From an uncultured Christensenella sp. (GTDB lineage Bacteria; Bacillota; Clostridia; Christensenellales; Borkfalkiaceae): a stretch of 54,941 nucleotides of DNA. The notes under the pieces were generated by a model, which searched no databases, was not told the DNA's origin, and worked only from the letters and a program-made list of their open reading frames with translations. Below are positions 39,467 to 47,586 of this stretch, piece after piece. Positions within the stretch are counted from its first letter, which is position 1. Each line of letters starts with the position of its first letter. Location of the stretch: NCBI GenBank assembly GCA_910578195.1, contig CAJTOY010000010.1, positions 1-54,941 of the forward strand, written 5' to 3'. Made by a program: the position numbers and the translations under genes.

Positions 39467-40822
39467 TTATTTAAGAAAGCCTTTGTAATTCTTCATCATA
39501 AGCTGCGATTCGAGCTGTTTGTGAAGCTCCAACGCAACCGATACAACGATGAGGATACCCGTCGTCGAGAATACCGACAGAAGCGAAAGGTTGGAAATTC
39601 CTATGCTCGACAGTATCATGGAAAGTATGGACGGAATAAATGCGACCAGCGAGAGATAAATCGCGCCGAACAGCGTTATTCTGTTGGAAATCTTTCTTAA
39701 ATAGTCGGCGGTGGGTTTTCCGGGACGGATACCCTGAATAAAGCCGCCGTTCTGCTGTATCGTCTTGGACACGTCCTCGGGGTTGAACTGCATCGACTGA
39801 TAGAAGAACGAAAACGCAAATATCAGAAGGCACAGCGCGACCATGTAGTAAAGCTGAACGTACCAGTGCGGCGACTGACCCGAGAACCACTCGGTAAGTC
39901 CGTTATTCGCCGACTCCGAGCCCGTAAGGCTTATAATCATTCCGGGGAAGGAAATAAGCGCGAACGCGAAGATTAAAGGCATAACGCCCGAGCCCGATAT
40001 TCGCATGGGAATGTTCGAGGACTGACCGCCGTACATCTTTCTGCCCTTGACCTGCTTTGCGTACTGGACGGGAATTCGTCTTTCGGACAAGTCTACCGCG
40101 ACGATTGCCACGAATTCGAGCAACGTCAGTATGACAAATCCGAGAAGCTCCCAAAATCTGCTGTACTCGCCCTGGAAACCTTCGATAAGGTTCTGGACAA
40201 TCGTAAGACCCGCAGTGGAAATGATACCCGTGAAAATTACAAGCGAAATACCGTTGGAAATGCCGTATTCGGTAATTCTTTCGCCTATCCACATAACGAG
40301 CATCGCGCCCGCGGTGTAGACGACGGTAAGGAATATACCCGCAATCCACTTTGCGCCGACCTCGCTTATTCCGCCGTCGGTGAAGTGACCGAACAGCGAA
40401 AGCTTAATCGAATTGCTCGACAAGCCGAAGTTGACGACGATACCGATTGCCTGCGCAACCGCAAGTAAAATGGTGACGTAGCGCGTAATTTGCGCAATCT
40501 TCTTTCTGCCCTCTTCGCCCTGCTTCGAAAGCCTTTCGAGCGCGGGAATACCTACGGTTAAAAGCTGTAAGATAATCGACGCGTTGATGTAAGGGCTGAT
40601 ACCGAGTGCGAACAGCGTCGCGTTTTGAAGCGCTCCGCCCGTTATACTCGACAATAATCCGAGGAAGCTGTTGTTTTTTACTTCTTCGCTGAACGTCGAC
40701 GCGGTTATTCCCGGAACGGGGATATAACAGCCGAGCATGAAAATGAACAGCAGAAGAAGAGTTATCAACATCTTCTTTCTTATTTCCTTGACCTTAAAAC
40801 AATTCTTTATTGTTTCAAACAT
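39467..40822 (-). CDS. secY: Protein translocase subunit SecY
   Basis: Central channel of the Sec translocon. 451 residues with ten membrane segments, starting KEIRKKMLITLLLLFIFMLG and CYIPVPGI. Typical blocks are GISPYINASIILQLL, AIGIVVNFG-like TM3, ERRIPVQYAKQVKG in the cytoplasmic loop and FIQGIRPGKPTADYLRKI near 360. Standard place after rplO. Confidence 0.98.
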   Translation of the reverse strand: MFETIKNCFKVKEIRKKMLITLLLLFIFMLGCYIPVPGITASTFSEEVKNNSFLGLLSSITGGALQNATLFALGISPYINASIILQLLTVGIPALERLSKQGEEGRKKIAQITRYVTILLAVAQAIGIVVNFGLSSNSIKLSLFGHFTDGGISEVGAKWIAGIFLTVVYTAGAMLVMWIGERITEYGISNGISLVIFTGIISTAGLTIVQNLIEGFQGEYSRFWELLGFVILTLLEFVAIVAVDLSERRIPVQYAKQVKGRKMYGGQSSNIPMRISGSGVMPLIFAFALISFPGMIISLTGSESANNGLTEWFSGQSPHWYVQLYYMVALCLLIFAFSFFYQSMQFNPEDVSKTIQQNGGFIQGIRPGKPTADYLRKISNRITLFGAIYLSLVAFIPSILSMILSSIGISNLSLLSVFSTTGILIVVSVALELHKQLESQLMMKNYKGFLK

Positions 40823-40869
40823 TTTACACCTCTTGTTTTAAGCTGTTTAATCGGATAAGATACAAAAAA

Positions 40870-41319
40870 TTATTCGACTATTTCAGCAGTGCCGCCCGCT
40901 TTCTCGATAGCAGCCTTTGCACTCTCGGAGAATTTAGCCGCTTTTACGGTGAGGGCGACTTTAAGCTCGCCCGCGCCGAGGACTTTAAGTCCGGCGGAAT
41001 TCTTTACTTCCTTTGCAAGACCGTTTTCGGAAACGTAGGCGAAATCGACTACCGTGCCCTTCGCAAGCTGTGCAAGCTGGCTTAAATTGACAATGGTATA
41101 GCTGGTTGCCCATTTGTTATGGAAACCGCGCTTGGGGATACGTCTTGCCAAGGGCATCTGACCGCCCTCGAAGCCGGGACGCACGCCGCCGCCCGAACGA
41201 GCCCACTGTCCTTTATGTCCCTTACACGACGTCTTGCCGTGACCGGAACCTATACCTCTGCCAAGTCTTTTTACGCGGGAGGTTGCGCCCTCTGCGGGCG
41301 ATAATGTATCTATTCTCAT
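40870..41319 (-). CDS. rplO: 50S ribosomal protein L15
   Basis: 149 residues: MRIDTLSPAEGATSRVKRLG, RGIGSGHGKTSCKGHKGQWA, then FEGGQMPLARRIPKRGF. Typical glycine- and basic-rich N-terminus and a compact alpha/beta end. Follows rpmD closely. Confidence 0.98.
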   Translation of the reverse strand: MRIDTLSPAEGATSRVKRLGRGIGSGHGKTSCKGHKGQWARSGGGVRPGFEGGQMPLARRIPKRGFHNKWATSYTIVNLSQLAQLAKGTVVDFAYVSENGLAKEVKNSAGLKVLGAGELKVALTVKAAKFSESAKAAIEKAGGTAEIVE

Positions 41320-41323
41320 AAAA

Positions 41324-41503
41324 TTACTCTCCTGCCTTTTCTGTTTTGAGAAGATATCCCACCTTCTTAATCTGACCCAGATTTGCGGGCGTTTCTTCGA
41401 AGGTCTTGGTACTTCCTATCTTTTTAAGCCCCAACGCTTCGACGGTTGCTTTTACCGTCTTTGTTTCGTTCGAGGCGCTTTTAATTAACGTTACTTTAAT
41501 CAT
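41324..41503 (-). CDS. rpmD: 50S ribosomal protein L30
   Basis: 59 residues: MIKVTLIKSASNETKTVKAT, then LGLKKIGSTKTFEETPANLG and QIKKVGYLLKTEKAGE. Normal length, standard place between rpsE and rplO. It is just short of common gene-length cut-offs. Confidence 0.96.
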   Translation of the reverse strand: MIKVTLIKSASNETKTVKATVEALGLKKIGSTKTFEETPANLGQIKKVGYLLKTEKAGE

Positions 41504-41514
41504 ACCGACCTCCG

Positions 41515-42045
41515 TTAAAGTGATAATTCTTCCAGACTTTTACCGCGCGCCGCCGCTACGTCCTCGGGGGACATAAGCGCGTACAGACCGTAAACCGCCG
41601 CTTTTACGCAGTTGATGGGGTTGGAGGTGCCGTGCGACTTTGTTCTTACGTCCTTGACGCCCGCGGCTTCCATAACCGCACGCACGGGACCGCCCGCTAT
41701 AACGCCGGTACCTTCCGAGGCGGGCATCATGAGAACCGAGCCTCTGCCGAACACGCCCGTTACGGTGTGGGGAATAGAAGTGCCTTTGAGGCTTACCTTG
41801 CGCATATTCTTTTTAGCCTGCGCGTTCGCCTTTTCTATTGCTTCGGGGACTTCCTTCGATTTGCCCATTCCGTACGCAACCGAGCCGTTGCCGTCGCCGA
41901 CTACAACCAGCGCCGCAAATCTCATGTTTCTGCCGCCCTTTACGGTCTTGGAAACTCTGTTTACCTGAATGAGCTTTTTGATTAAGCCGTCGTCCTCTTG
42001 CTTCCTTACGTTTCTTCTCGCAGGTCTTTCTTTCTTTTCTTCCAT
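41515..42045 (-). CDS. rpsE: 30S ribosomal protein S5
   Basis: 176 residues: a basic N-terminus, the double-stranded RNA-binding-like domain (LIQVNRVSKTVKGGRNMRFA, then VVVGDGNGSVAYGMGKSKEV) and the C-terminal GTGVIAGGPVRAVMEAAGVK with TKSHGTSNPINCVKA. Works in decoding accuracy. Confidence 0.98.
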   Translation of the reverse strand: MEEKKERPARRNVRKQEDDGLIKKLIQVNRVSKTVKGGRNMRFAALVVVGDGNGSVAYGMGKSKEVPEAIEKANAQAKKNMRKVSLKGTSIPHTVTGVFGRGSVLMMPASEGTGVIAGGPVRAVMEAAGVKDVRTKSHGTSNPINCVKAAVYGLYALMSPEDVAAARGKSLEELSL

Positions 42046-42055
42046 AATAAGCTCC

Positions 42056-42442
42056 TTAGAAATTCAGTCCGGCTTCTCTTGCGCCGTCCGCTACTGCTTG
42101 AACGCGACCCGTGTAAAGGTATCCGCCTCTGTCGAAAACGGCTTCCTTAACGCCCTTTGCAATGGCTTTTTCGCCCGCTTTCTTGCCGACGACTTTCGCC
42201 GCTTCGGTCTTGGTCATATCCTTGATTTCGGCCTTTACGTCCTTTTCCATCGTCGACGCCGAGCAAATGGTTACGCCCTTTACGTCGTCGATAAGCTGAA
42301 CGTAAATGTGGTTAAGACTTCTGTATACGCTGATACGGGGAGCGGTTGCCGTGCCGGAAACCTTTCTGACGCCGTTAACCTTTTTTCTCACTCTTGCGTG
42401 GCGGCGTTTTCTTTCCTGATTTTTATCAATATTTTTAATCAT
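42056..42442 (-). CDS. rplR: 50S ribosomal protein L18
   Basis: 128 residues: RVRKKVNGVRKVSGTATAPR, ISVYRSLNHIYVQLIDDVKG and the end DRGGYLYTGRVQAVADGARE AGLNF (two parts). Binds 5S rRNA with L5. Confidence 0.98.
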   Translation of the reverse strand: MIKNIDKNQERKRRHARVRKKVNGVRKVSGTATAPRISVYRSLNHIYVQLIDDVKGVTICSASTMEKDVKAEIKDMTKTEAAKVVGKKAGEKAIAKGVKEAVFDRGGYLYTGRVQAVADGAREAGLNF

Positions 42443-42462
42443 AATCTTACCTCGGCACTGAA

Positions 42463-43011
42463 TTACTTCTTGCCCTTGCCTCCCGTCTTACCTTCCTTAC
42501 GCTCGATTACTTCGTCGCTGTAAGCGATGCCGTAGCCGTGGTAGGGTTCGGGTACTCTGATTTTGCGGATATTCGCAGCGGTCTGACCGACAAGAGTTTT
42601 ATCGATGCCCGAAACGACGATTTCGTTTACTGCGGGGCATTCGAGCTTGACGCCTGCGGGTTCGGGGAAGTCAACGGGGTGCGAAAAGCCTACGTTGAGA
42701 ACGATTTTGTTGCCCTGTTTGGCAACCTTCCAGCCGACGCCGTTTACTTTAAGGGTCTTTTTATAGCCGTCCGTAACGCCCACTACCATGTTGTGGAGAA
42801 GCGCGCGGTACAGTCCGTGCTTTGCGTTGGTGTCGGGCGCCGTGCCCGTCGTTACGACGTGCGCTTCCGCGCCTTCTACCTTGATATCGATTTCGCCGAC
42901 AACCTGCTGGGTGAGCGTACCTTTCGCGCCCTTAACGGTAAGAAGTCCGTTTTCGAACGTGATGGAAACGCCTGCGGGCAGCGCGACCGGTAATTTACCT
43001 ATTCTTGACAT
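42463..43011 (-). CDS. rplF: 50S ribosomal protein L6
   Basis: 182 residues: MSRIGKLPVALPAGVSITFE, two related alpha/beta domains, and the conserved RKIRVPEPYHGYGIAYSDEV near the end, followed by a Lys/Gly-rich tail (KTGGKGKK). Confidence 0.98.
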   Translation of the reverse strand: MSRIGKLPVALPAGVSITFENGLLTVKGAKGTLTQQVVGEIDIKVEGAEAHVVTTGTAPDTNAKHGLYRALLHNMVVGVTDGYKKTLKVNGVGWKVAKQGNKIVLNVGFSHPVDFPEPAGVKLECPAVNEIVVSGIDKTLVGQTAANIRKIRVPEPYHGYGIAYSDEVIERKEGKTGGKGKK

Positions 43012-43026
43012 ACTTAAATTACCTCC

Positions 43027-43419
43027 TTACCAGATATAGCAAAGCACTTCGCCGCCTACGTTTGCGGCTTTTGCCTGCTTATCCGTCATTATTCCTTTGT
43101 TTGTGGAAAGCACCGCGATTCCTAAACCGTTGAGAACCTTGGGCATGTCTTCTACGCCCGCATAGGCTCTGAGGCCGGGCTTGGATATTCTTTTAAGTCC
43201 GTTGATGACCGAACGGCCCTTGCCCGCGTATTTCAACGTTACGACGAGCTTGCCGTTGTAGCCGTCCTCGACGAGCTTGACGTCGGATACGAAGCCTTCC
43301 GCGAGCATGATGTCCGCGATTGCTTTTTTCATATTCGACGAGGGGATTTCCACCGTGTCTTTGTTAACCATTATCGCATTTCTGATGCGAGTGAGCATAT
43401 CTGCTATGGGATCTGTCAT
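43027..43419 (-). CDS. rpsH: 30S ribosomal protein S8
   Basis: 130 residues: MTDPIADMLTRIRNAIMVNK, KRISKPGLRAYAG and GIAVLSTNKGIMTDKQAKAA followed by GGEVLCYIW. Early 16S rRNA binder, and known repressor of the spc operon in other bacteria. Confidence 0.98.
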   Translation of the reverse strand: MTDPIADMLTRIRNAIMVNKDTVEIPSSNMKKAIADIMLAEGFVSDVKLVEDGYNGKLVVTLKYAGKGRSVINGLKRISKPGLRAYAGVEDMPKVLNGLGIAVLSTNKGIMTDKQAKAANVGGEVLCYIW

Positions 43420-43433
43420 TTCTCTTTATCTCC

Positions 43434-43619
43434 TTACCAACTCGATTTTTTAACGCCGGGAATTTGTCCCTTGTAAGCAAGGTTTCTGAAACAGATACGG
43501 CAAACTCCGTACTTTCTGAGAACCGCGTGGGGTCTTCCGCAAATGGAACATCTCGTATATGCTCTCGTGGAGTATTTAGCAGGTTTCTGCTGCTTATTTA
43601 TCATTGCTTTCTTTGCCAT
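43434..43619 (-). CDS. rpsZ: 30S ribosomal protein S14 type Z
   Basis: 61 residues with the zinc-binding pattern CSICGRPHAVLRKYGVCRIC (Cys-x2-Cys, 12 residues, Cys-x2-Cys) and the end FRNLAYKGQIPGVKKSSW. The short zinc form is typical of Firmicutes. Confidence 0.98.
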   Translation of the reverse strand: MAKKAMINKQQKPAKYSTRAYTRCSICGRPHAVLRKYGVCRICFRNLAYKGQIPGVKKSSW

Positions 43620-43629
43620 ACTTATCTCC

Positions 43630-44193
43630 TTACTTCTTGAAGGGCATACCCATTGCCCTTAAAAGCTCTCTGGCTTCTTCGTCCGTCTTTGCGGTGGTAA
43701 CGAAGCAGATATCCATACCTCTTATCTTCTCGACCTGATCGTACTGGATTTCGGGGAAGATAAGCTGTTCCTTAACGCCCATACAGTAATTGCCCTTACC
43801 GTCGAAGCTGTCTGCGGGCACGCCGCGGAAGTCACGCATACGGGGGAGCGCGATGGAAACGAACTTGTCGTAGAAGTTGTTCATCATCTGTCCGCGGAGG
43901 GTTACCTTCAAACCGATGGTCATGCCCTCGCGCACTTTGAAGTTCGCAACCGACTTCTTCGCTTTGCAGAGTACGGGAAGCTGTCCCGTTATCTGTTTAA
44001 GCTCGTTCTGCGCGGTCTGTATAGACTTTGCATTGTCCTTAATATCGCCTAAACCCGAGCTGATAACTATTTTAACAAGTTTGGGAACCTGCATCGGGTT
44101 TTTATAACCGAATTTTTTGGTAAGCGCGGGGACTACTTCTTTTTCGTAATTTTCTGTTACTCTCGACTTATAAACTTTTTCTTTCTTAGCCAT
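43630..44193 (-). CDS. rplE: 50S ribosomal protein L5
   Basis: 187 residues: MQVPKLVKIVISSGLGDIKD-like block, ELKQITGQLPVLCKAKKSVA, NFKVREGMTIGLKVTLRG and PRMRDFRGVPADSFDGKGNY. Binds 5S rRNA and P-site tRNA. Standard. Confidence 0.98.
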   Translation of the reverse strand: MAKKEKVYKSRVTENYEKEVVPALTKKFGYKNPMQVPKLVKIVISSGLGDIKDNAKSIQTAQNELKQITGQLPVLCKAKKSVANFKVREGMTIGLKVTLRGQMMNNFYDKFVSIALPRMRDFRGVPADSFDGKGNYCMGVKEQLIFPEIQYDQVEKIRGMDICFVTTAKTDEEARELLRAMGMPFKK

Positions 44194-44204
44194 TGTGCCC
44201 CTCC

Positions 44205-44636
44205 TTACTCTGCCTTATCTCCGTCGGCGGGAGCCTCGGTGACGGCTTCCTCCTTCTTCGCGCGTTTTCTGACGCGCTTTTTAGGCTCTTCCTTCTTAAC
44301 GCTCTTGCCCGCTTTGCCCGCGTACGCCTTGTCGAGAACGGCGCCGCACTTAGGACATACTCTGTGCTTTACCTTGCCCTCGAAGTTGTACTTGATGCGG
44401 ATTGCTTTGTCGCAAGCCGAGCAAACAACCATTACGTTGGAAACGTCGAGCGGCGCTTCCATTTCCACTATTTTGGAAACCTCGTTCGCCTTTCTCGCTT
44501 TCTGAGCCTTTTTGTGAATGTTTACACCTTCAACCGTAACCGTTCCGTTTTTGGGAGACGTTGCAATTACCTTGCCCTGCTTGCCCGCATACTTACCGGT
44601 GATAACCAAAACATTATCATTCAATTTTACGTTCAT
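44205..44636 (-). CDS. rplX: 50S ribosomal protein L24 with extended acidic-basic tail
   Basis: 143 residues against about 100-105 normally. The KOW core is intact: NDNVLVITGKYAGKQGKVIA, VEGVNIHKKAQKARKANEVS, and a zinc-like pair VCSACDKAIRI / RVCPKCGAVLD. The extra 40 residues are Lys/Glu/Arg/Ala-rich (KKEEPKKRVRKRAKKEEAVT). Initiates 50S assembly. Confidence 0.97.
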   Translation of the reverse strand: MNVKLNDNVLVITGKYAGKQGKVIATSPKNGTVTVEGVNIHKKAQKARKANEVSKIVEMEAPLDVSNVMVVCSACDKAIRIKYNFEGKVKHRVCPKCGAVLDKAYAGKAGKSVKKEEPKKRVRKRAKKEEAVTEAPADGDKAE

Positions 44637-44651
44637 AGCTAATCTCCTCTA

Positions 44652-45020
44652 TTAAAGAACCTCGGGCGCAAGAGAGATTATCTTCATGTAGTTCTTCTCT
44701 CTCAGTTCCCTTGCTATCGGTCCAAAGATACGCGTTCCGCGCGGCTCCTGATTGTTACCGATGATGACTGCGGCATTATCGTCGAATTTGATATAAGTGC
44801 CGTCGTCGCGTCTAATTCCTTTCGCTGTGCGCACGATTACCGCTTTTACTACTTCGCCTTTTTTGACGGCGCCGCCGGGGTTAGCCGTCTTGACGGAGCA
44901 CACGATAACGTCGCCGATGTTCGCGGTCTTTCTGAACGAACCGCCGAGCACCTTTATACACATAAGCTCTTTCGCGCCGCTGTTGTCCGCGGCTTTGAGC
45001 CTCGTCTGAGGTTGTATCAT
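44652..45020 (-). CDS. rplN: 50S ribosomal protein L14
   Basis: 122 residues: MIQPQTRLKAADNSGAKELM, CIKVLGGSFRKTANIGDVIV, and RGTRIFGPIARELREKNYMK then KIISLAPEVL. Preceded by an unusual 305-base gap instead of the normal short spacer. Confidence 0.98.
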   Translation of the reverse strand: MIQPQTRLKAADNSGAKELMCIKVLGGSFRKTANIGDVIVCSVKTANPGGAVKKGEVVKAVIVRTAKGIRRDDGTYIKFDDNAAVIIGNNQEPRGTRIFGPIARELREKNYMKIISLAPEVL

Positions 45021-45325
45021 AAATTTACTCCTTTAAATTTGTACTTACAACTATTATTGCAGAGGATTGCGCCGCGCCCACATAAGCGAGGTTGAGTGCC
45101 CCGCTCTGCATTGAGCGCATCGCAACAATCATGACTTGTTCACGCATGTTTGCGTGAGGTTGCTATCGTATAAAACTCAGATATATGAGTTCAGAAATCT
45201 GAAATACGGAGATGCGAGAGAGACGAGGCAAGCGAGCATTTTCAAGGGGAGCTTACATAGAAGTAAGTGACCCGAAGAAAAGCGGAGCTTAACAAAGTAT
45301 CTCGACGCATATACGCATTTCAAAA
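45021..45325 (-). other. Gap between rpsQ and rplN with hairpins and repeat copy 4
   Basis: 305 bases with no gene inside an operon where spacers are usually about 15 bases. Next to rplN are inverted repeats TGCAGAG / CTCTGCA (about 45058-45110) and CACGCA / TGCGTG (about 45141-45156), plus a CTCAGATATATGAG palindrome (45176-45189). The rest is repeat copy 4. No clear promoter was found. Confidence 0.65.
45204..45318 (-). repeat. Dispersed intergenic repeat, copy 4 (rpsQ-rplN gap)
   Basis: ATACGGAGATGCGAGAGAGA at one end and CTCGACGCATATACGCATTT at the other, with AGGCAAGCGAGCATTTT in the core. More diverged from copies 1-3, closest to copy 5. Lies seven bases from the rpsQ stop. Confidence 0.75.
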
Positions 45326-45583
45326 TTATTTGGCTTTTTCGATAACCTCGGCTACACGCCAATTCTTATCCTTCGAAAGCTTGCGCGTTTCGACTATTCT
45401 TACCGTGTCGCCCTCGCCGCACTCGTTTTTCTCGTCGTGCGCCTTGAAGCGGGTAGTTTTGGTTATCGTCTTTTTATAGAGGGGGTGCTTGCGGTTTTCG
45501 CGGACTGCGACGACTACCGTCTTGTCCATTTTGTCCGAAACAACTATACCGACTCTCTCTTTACGAAGATTTCTTTCTTCCAC
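45326..45583 (-). CDS. rpsQ: 30S ribosomal protein S17
   Basis: 85 residues, OB fold: RKERVGIVVSDKMDKTVVVA, VRENRKHPLYKKTITKTTRF and HDEKNECGEGDTVRIVETRK. The start is GTG with AAGGAGG eight bases upstream. Confidence 0.97.
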   Translation of the reverse strand: MEERNLRKERVGIVVSDKMDKTVVVAVRENRKHPLYKKTITKTTRFKAHDEKNECGEGDTVRIVETRKLSKDKNWRVAEVIEKAK

Positions 45584-45594
45584 TTTGTGCCTCC

Positions 45595-45789
45595 TTACGC
45601 CTTTAACTGTCTTGCACGGATTACCGTGTTCACGCGTGCGATATCCTTCTTAATGAGGTTTATCGACATGGGGTTTTCAAGCTGACCGCTTGCGTGGCGG
45701 AAGCGAAGATTGAACAGCTCGCTTTTAAGCTCTTTAAGCTTTTTATCGAGTTCTTCGTCGCTTAAATTAACTATTTCATTAGCCTTCAT
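45595..45789 (-). CDS. rpmC: 50S ribosomal protein L29
   Basis: 64 residues, two long helices: MKANEIVNLSDEELDKKLKE and LKSELFNLRFRHASGQLENP. The ATG at 45789 follows an AAGGCGG site; a GTG three codons upstream is less likely. Overlaps the rplP end by 11 bases. Confidence 0.97.
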   Translation of the reverse strand: MKANEIVNLSDEELDKKLKELKSELFNLRFRHASGQLENPMSINLIKKDIARVNTVIRARQLKA

Positions 45790-46213
45790 TAGCTTCACCG
45801 CCTTCTGCTTCTTTCTTAATAAACTTGCACTTTACGGGGAGCTTGTGGCTTGCAAGACGCATAGCTTCTCTTGCAACGTCCTCGGGTACGCCCGCCATTT
45901 CAAACATTACTCTGTCGGGTTTAACGATAGCTACCCAGTATTCGACCGCGCCTTTACCCGAACCCATACGCGATTCGGCGGGGTGCTTGGTAATGGGCTT
46001 GTGAGGGAAAATGTCTATCCAGACTTTGCCGCCGCGCCTGATAAATCTGGTCATCGCGATACGCGCCGCCTCTATCTGACGGGAAGTAATTCTGCCCGCT
46101 TCCTCTGCGACAAGACCGTATTCGCCGTAGGCGATTTTGTTGCCTTTCTGCGCTCTGCCCTTGAAATTGCCGCGGTGCTGTCTTCTTCTTTTAACTCTCT
46201 TGGGGATTAACAT
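45779..46213 (-). CDS. rplP: 50S ribosomal protein L16
   Basis: 144 residues: MLIPKRVKRRRQHRGNFKGR, GEYGLVAEEAGRITSRQIEA, and FPHKPITKHPAESRMGSGKG. Near the peptidyl-transferase centre. Standard position. Confidence 0.98.
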   Translation of the reverse strand: MLIPKRVKRRRQHRGNFKGRAQKGNKIAYGEYGLVAEEAGRITSRQIEAARIAMTRFIRRGGKVWIDIFPHKPITKHPAESRMGSGKGAVEYWVAIVKPDRVMFEMAGVPEDVAREAMRLASHKLPVKCKFIKKEAEGGEANEG

Positions 46214-46214
46214 A

Positions 46215-46886
46215 TTATTCTTCGCCTCCGTCCGAGATTATCAGCTTTTTGCTGCCGGTGAGGACTTCGCCTTTGTAAACCCAGCATTTAATGCCCAGCA
46301 CGCCGAACGTGGTGTGGGCTTCCGCAAAGCCGTAATCGATGTCCGCGCGTATCGTTTGAAGGGGAATGGAACCGTCGTGATAGCTTTCGCTGCCCGCGAT
46401 TTCTCTTCCGTCAAGTCTGCCGCTGACGGTGATTTTAACGCCCTTGACGCCCGTCTTGGAAACTTTCTGTATCTGCTGTTTTACAGCTCTTCTGTACGAA
46501 ACGCGCTTTTCAAGCTGGGAAGCAACCGCTTCCGCAACGAGCTGTGCGTCCTGGTCGATTTTTTCAACCTTTCTGACGTTGATTATTATCGCCTTGCCTT
46601 TCGTAAGCTTCGCAAGGTCTTTCTTGATTACTTCGATTTCCGCGCCGGCCTTGCCGATAAGTACGCCGGGGCGACCCGTGTAAATGCCGACTTCGACCTT
46701 GTTCGCAGCACGAATGATTGTGATTTTGCTTATCGCCGCATCATAGTACTTTTTCTTTATAAAGGTGCGGATTTCGTTATCTTCTTTGAGATTTGCGCCG
46801 AACGCTTTTTTGTCGGCATACCACTGAGTGTCCCAGGGCTTGATAACTCCGACTCTTAAACCGTGAGGATTAACTTTTTGTCCCAT
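46215..46886 (-). CDS. rpsC: 30S ribosomal protein S3
   Basis: 223 residues: MGQKVNPHGLRVGVIKPWDT, a KH domain with GRPGVLIGKAGAEIEVIKKD, and the C-terminal GVKITVSGRLDGREIAGSES. Lines the mRNA entry channel. Confidence 0.98.
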   Translation of the reverse strand: MGQKVNPHGLRVGVIKPWDTQWYADKKAFGANLKEDNEIRTFIKKKYYDAAISKITIIRAANKVEVGIYTGRPGVLIGKAGAEIEVIKKDLAKLTKGKAIIINVRKVEKIDQDAQLVAEAVASQLEKRVSYRRAVKQQIQKVSKTGVKGVKITVSGRLDGREIAGSESYHDGSIPLQTIRADIDYGFAEAHTTFGVLGIKCWVYKGEVLTGSKKLIISDGGEE

Positions 46887-46898
46887 ATTCTTATCTCC

Positions 46899-47288
46899 TT
46901 ACACCTTTTTCGCATCGAGTATTACGGTAATGTGGCTCGTTCTCTTCAAAATCGCATGACCGCGTCCCTTCGAAACGGGCTGCATTCTCTTCAAATGAGG
47001 TCCGCCGTCCGCAAACGCTTCTGCGACGATAAGGTCGCTTCTGTCCATTCCCTTGTTGTGCTCCGCATTCGCCGCAGCCGAAAGAAGTACTTTTTTGACT
47101 TCCAGACTGCCGCCCTTGTTGCAGTAGGTGAGAATTGCTTCCGCCTCTTCGACGGACTTCCCGCGGATAAGGGCGAGTACCGTCCTTACCTTGTAGGGAG
47201 AAAGTCTTAAATATTTTGCCGATGCGTAAGGACGCCTATCCTTTGTGGCGGCAATTCTTTCCATTTTCTTATTCATATTGCTTGCCAT
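46899..47288 (-). CDS. rplV: 50S ribosomal protein L22
   Basis: 129 residues: YLRLSPYKVRTVLALIRGKS, KKVLLSAAANAEHNKGMDRS, and the exit-tunnel loop plus KGRGHAILKRTSHITVILDA. About 15 extra N-terminal residues compared with E. coli. Confidence 0.97.
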   Translation of the reverse strand: MASNMNKKMERIAATKDRRPYASAKYLRLSPYKVRTVLALIRGKSVEEAEAILTYCNKGGSLEVKKVLLSAAANAEHNKGMDRSDLIVAEAFADGGPHLKRMQPVSKGRGHAILKRTSHITVILDAKKV

Positions 47289-47299
47289 AGTTCAACTCC

Positions 47300-47572
47300 T
47301 TACTTCTTGGCGGTTTTCGCCGCGTGTCCCTTGAAGGTTCTCGTAGGTGCGAACTCGCCGAGCTTGCAGCCTACCATATCTTCGGTTATATATACGGGAA
47401 CATGCTTTCTTCCGTCGTATACCGCAATTGTGTGTCCTACCATCTGGGGGAATATCGTTGTCGCACGAGACCAGGTCTTTACAACTTTCTTCTCGCCGGC
47501 AGCGTTCATCGCCTCAATCCTTGCCATAAGTCTTTCTTCGGCATAAGGTCCTTTCTTAACGCTTCTTGACAT
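47300..47572 (-). CDS. rpsS: 30S ribosomal protein S19
   Basis: 90 residues: MSRSVKKGPYAEERLMARIE, VKTWSRATTIFPQMVGHTIA and HKLGEFAPTR-like block (as GCKLGEFAPTRTFKGHAAK). Standard. Confidence 0.98.
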   Translation of the reverse strand: MSRSVKKGPYAEERLMARIEAMNAAGEKKVVKTWSRATTIFPQMVGHTIAVYDGRKHVPVYITEDMVGCKLGEFAPTRTFKGHAAKTAKK

Positions 47573-47586
47573 TATCTATTCCTCCT

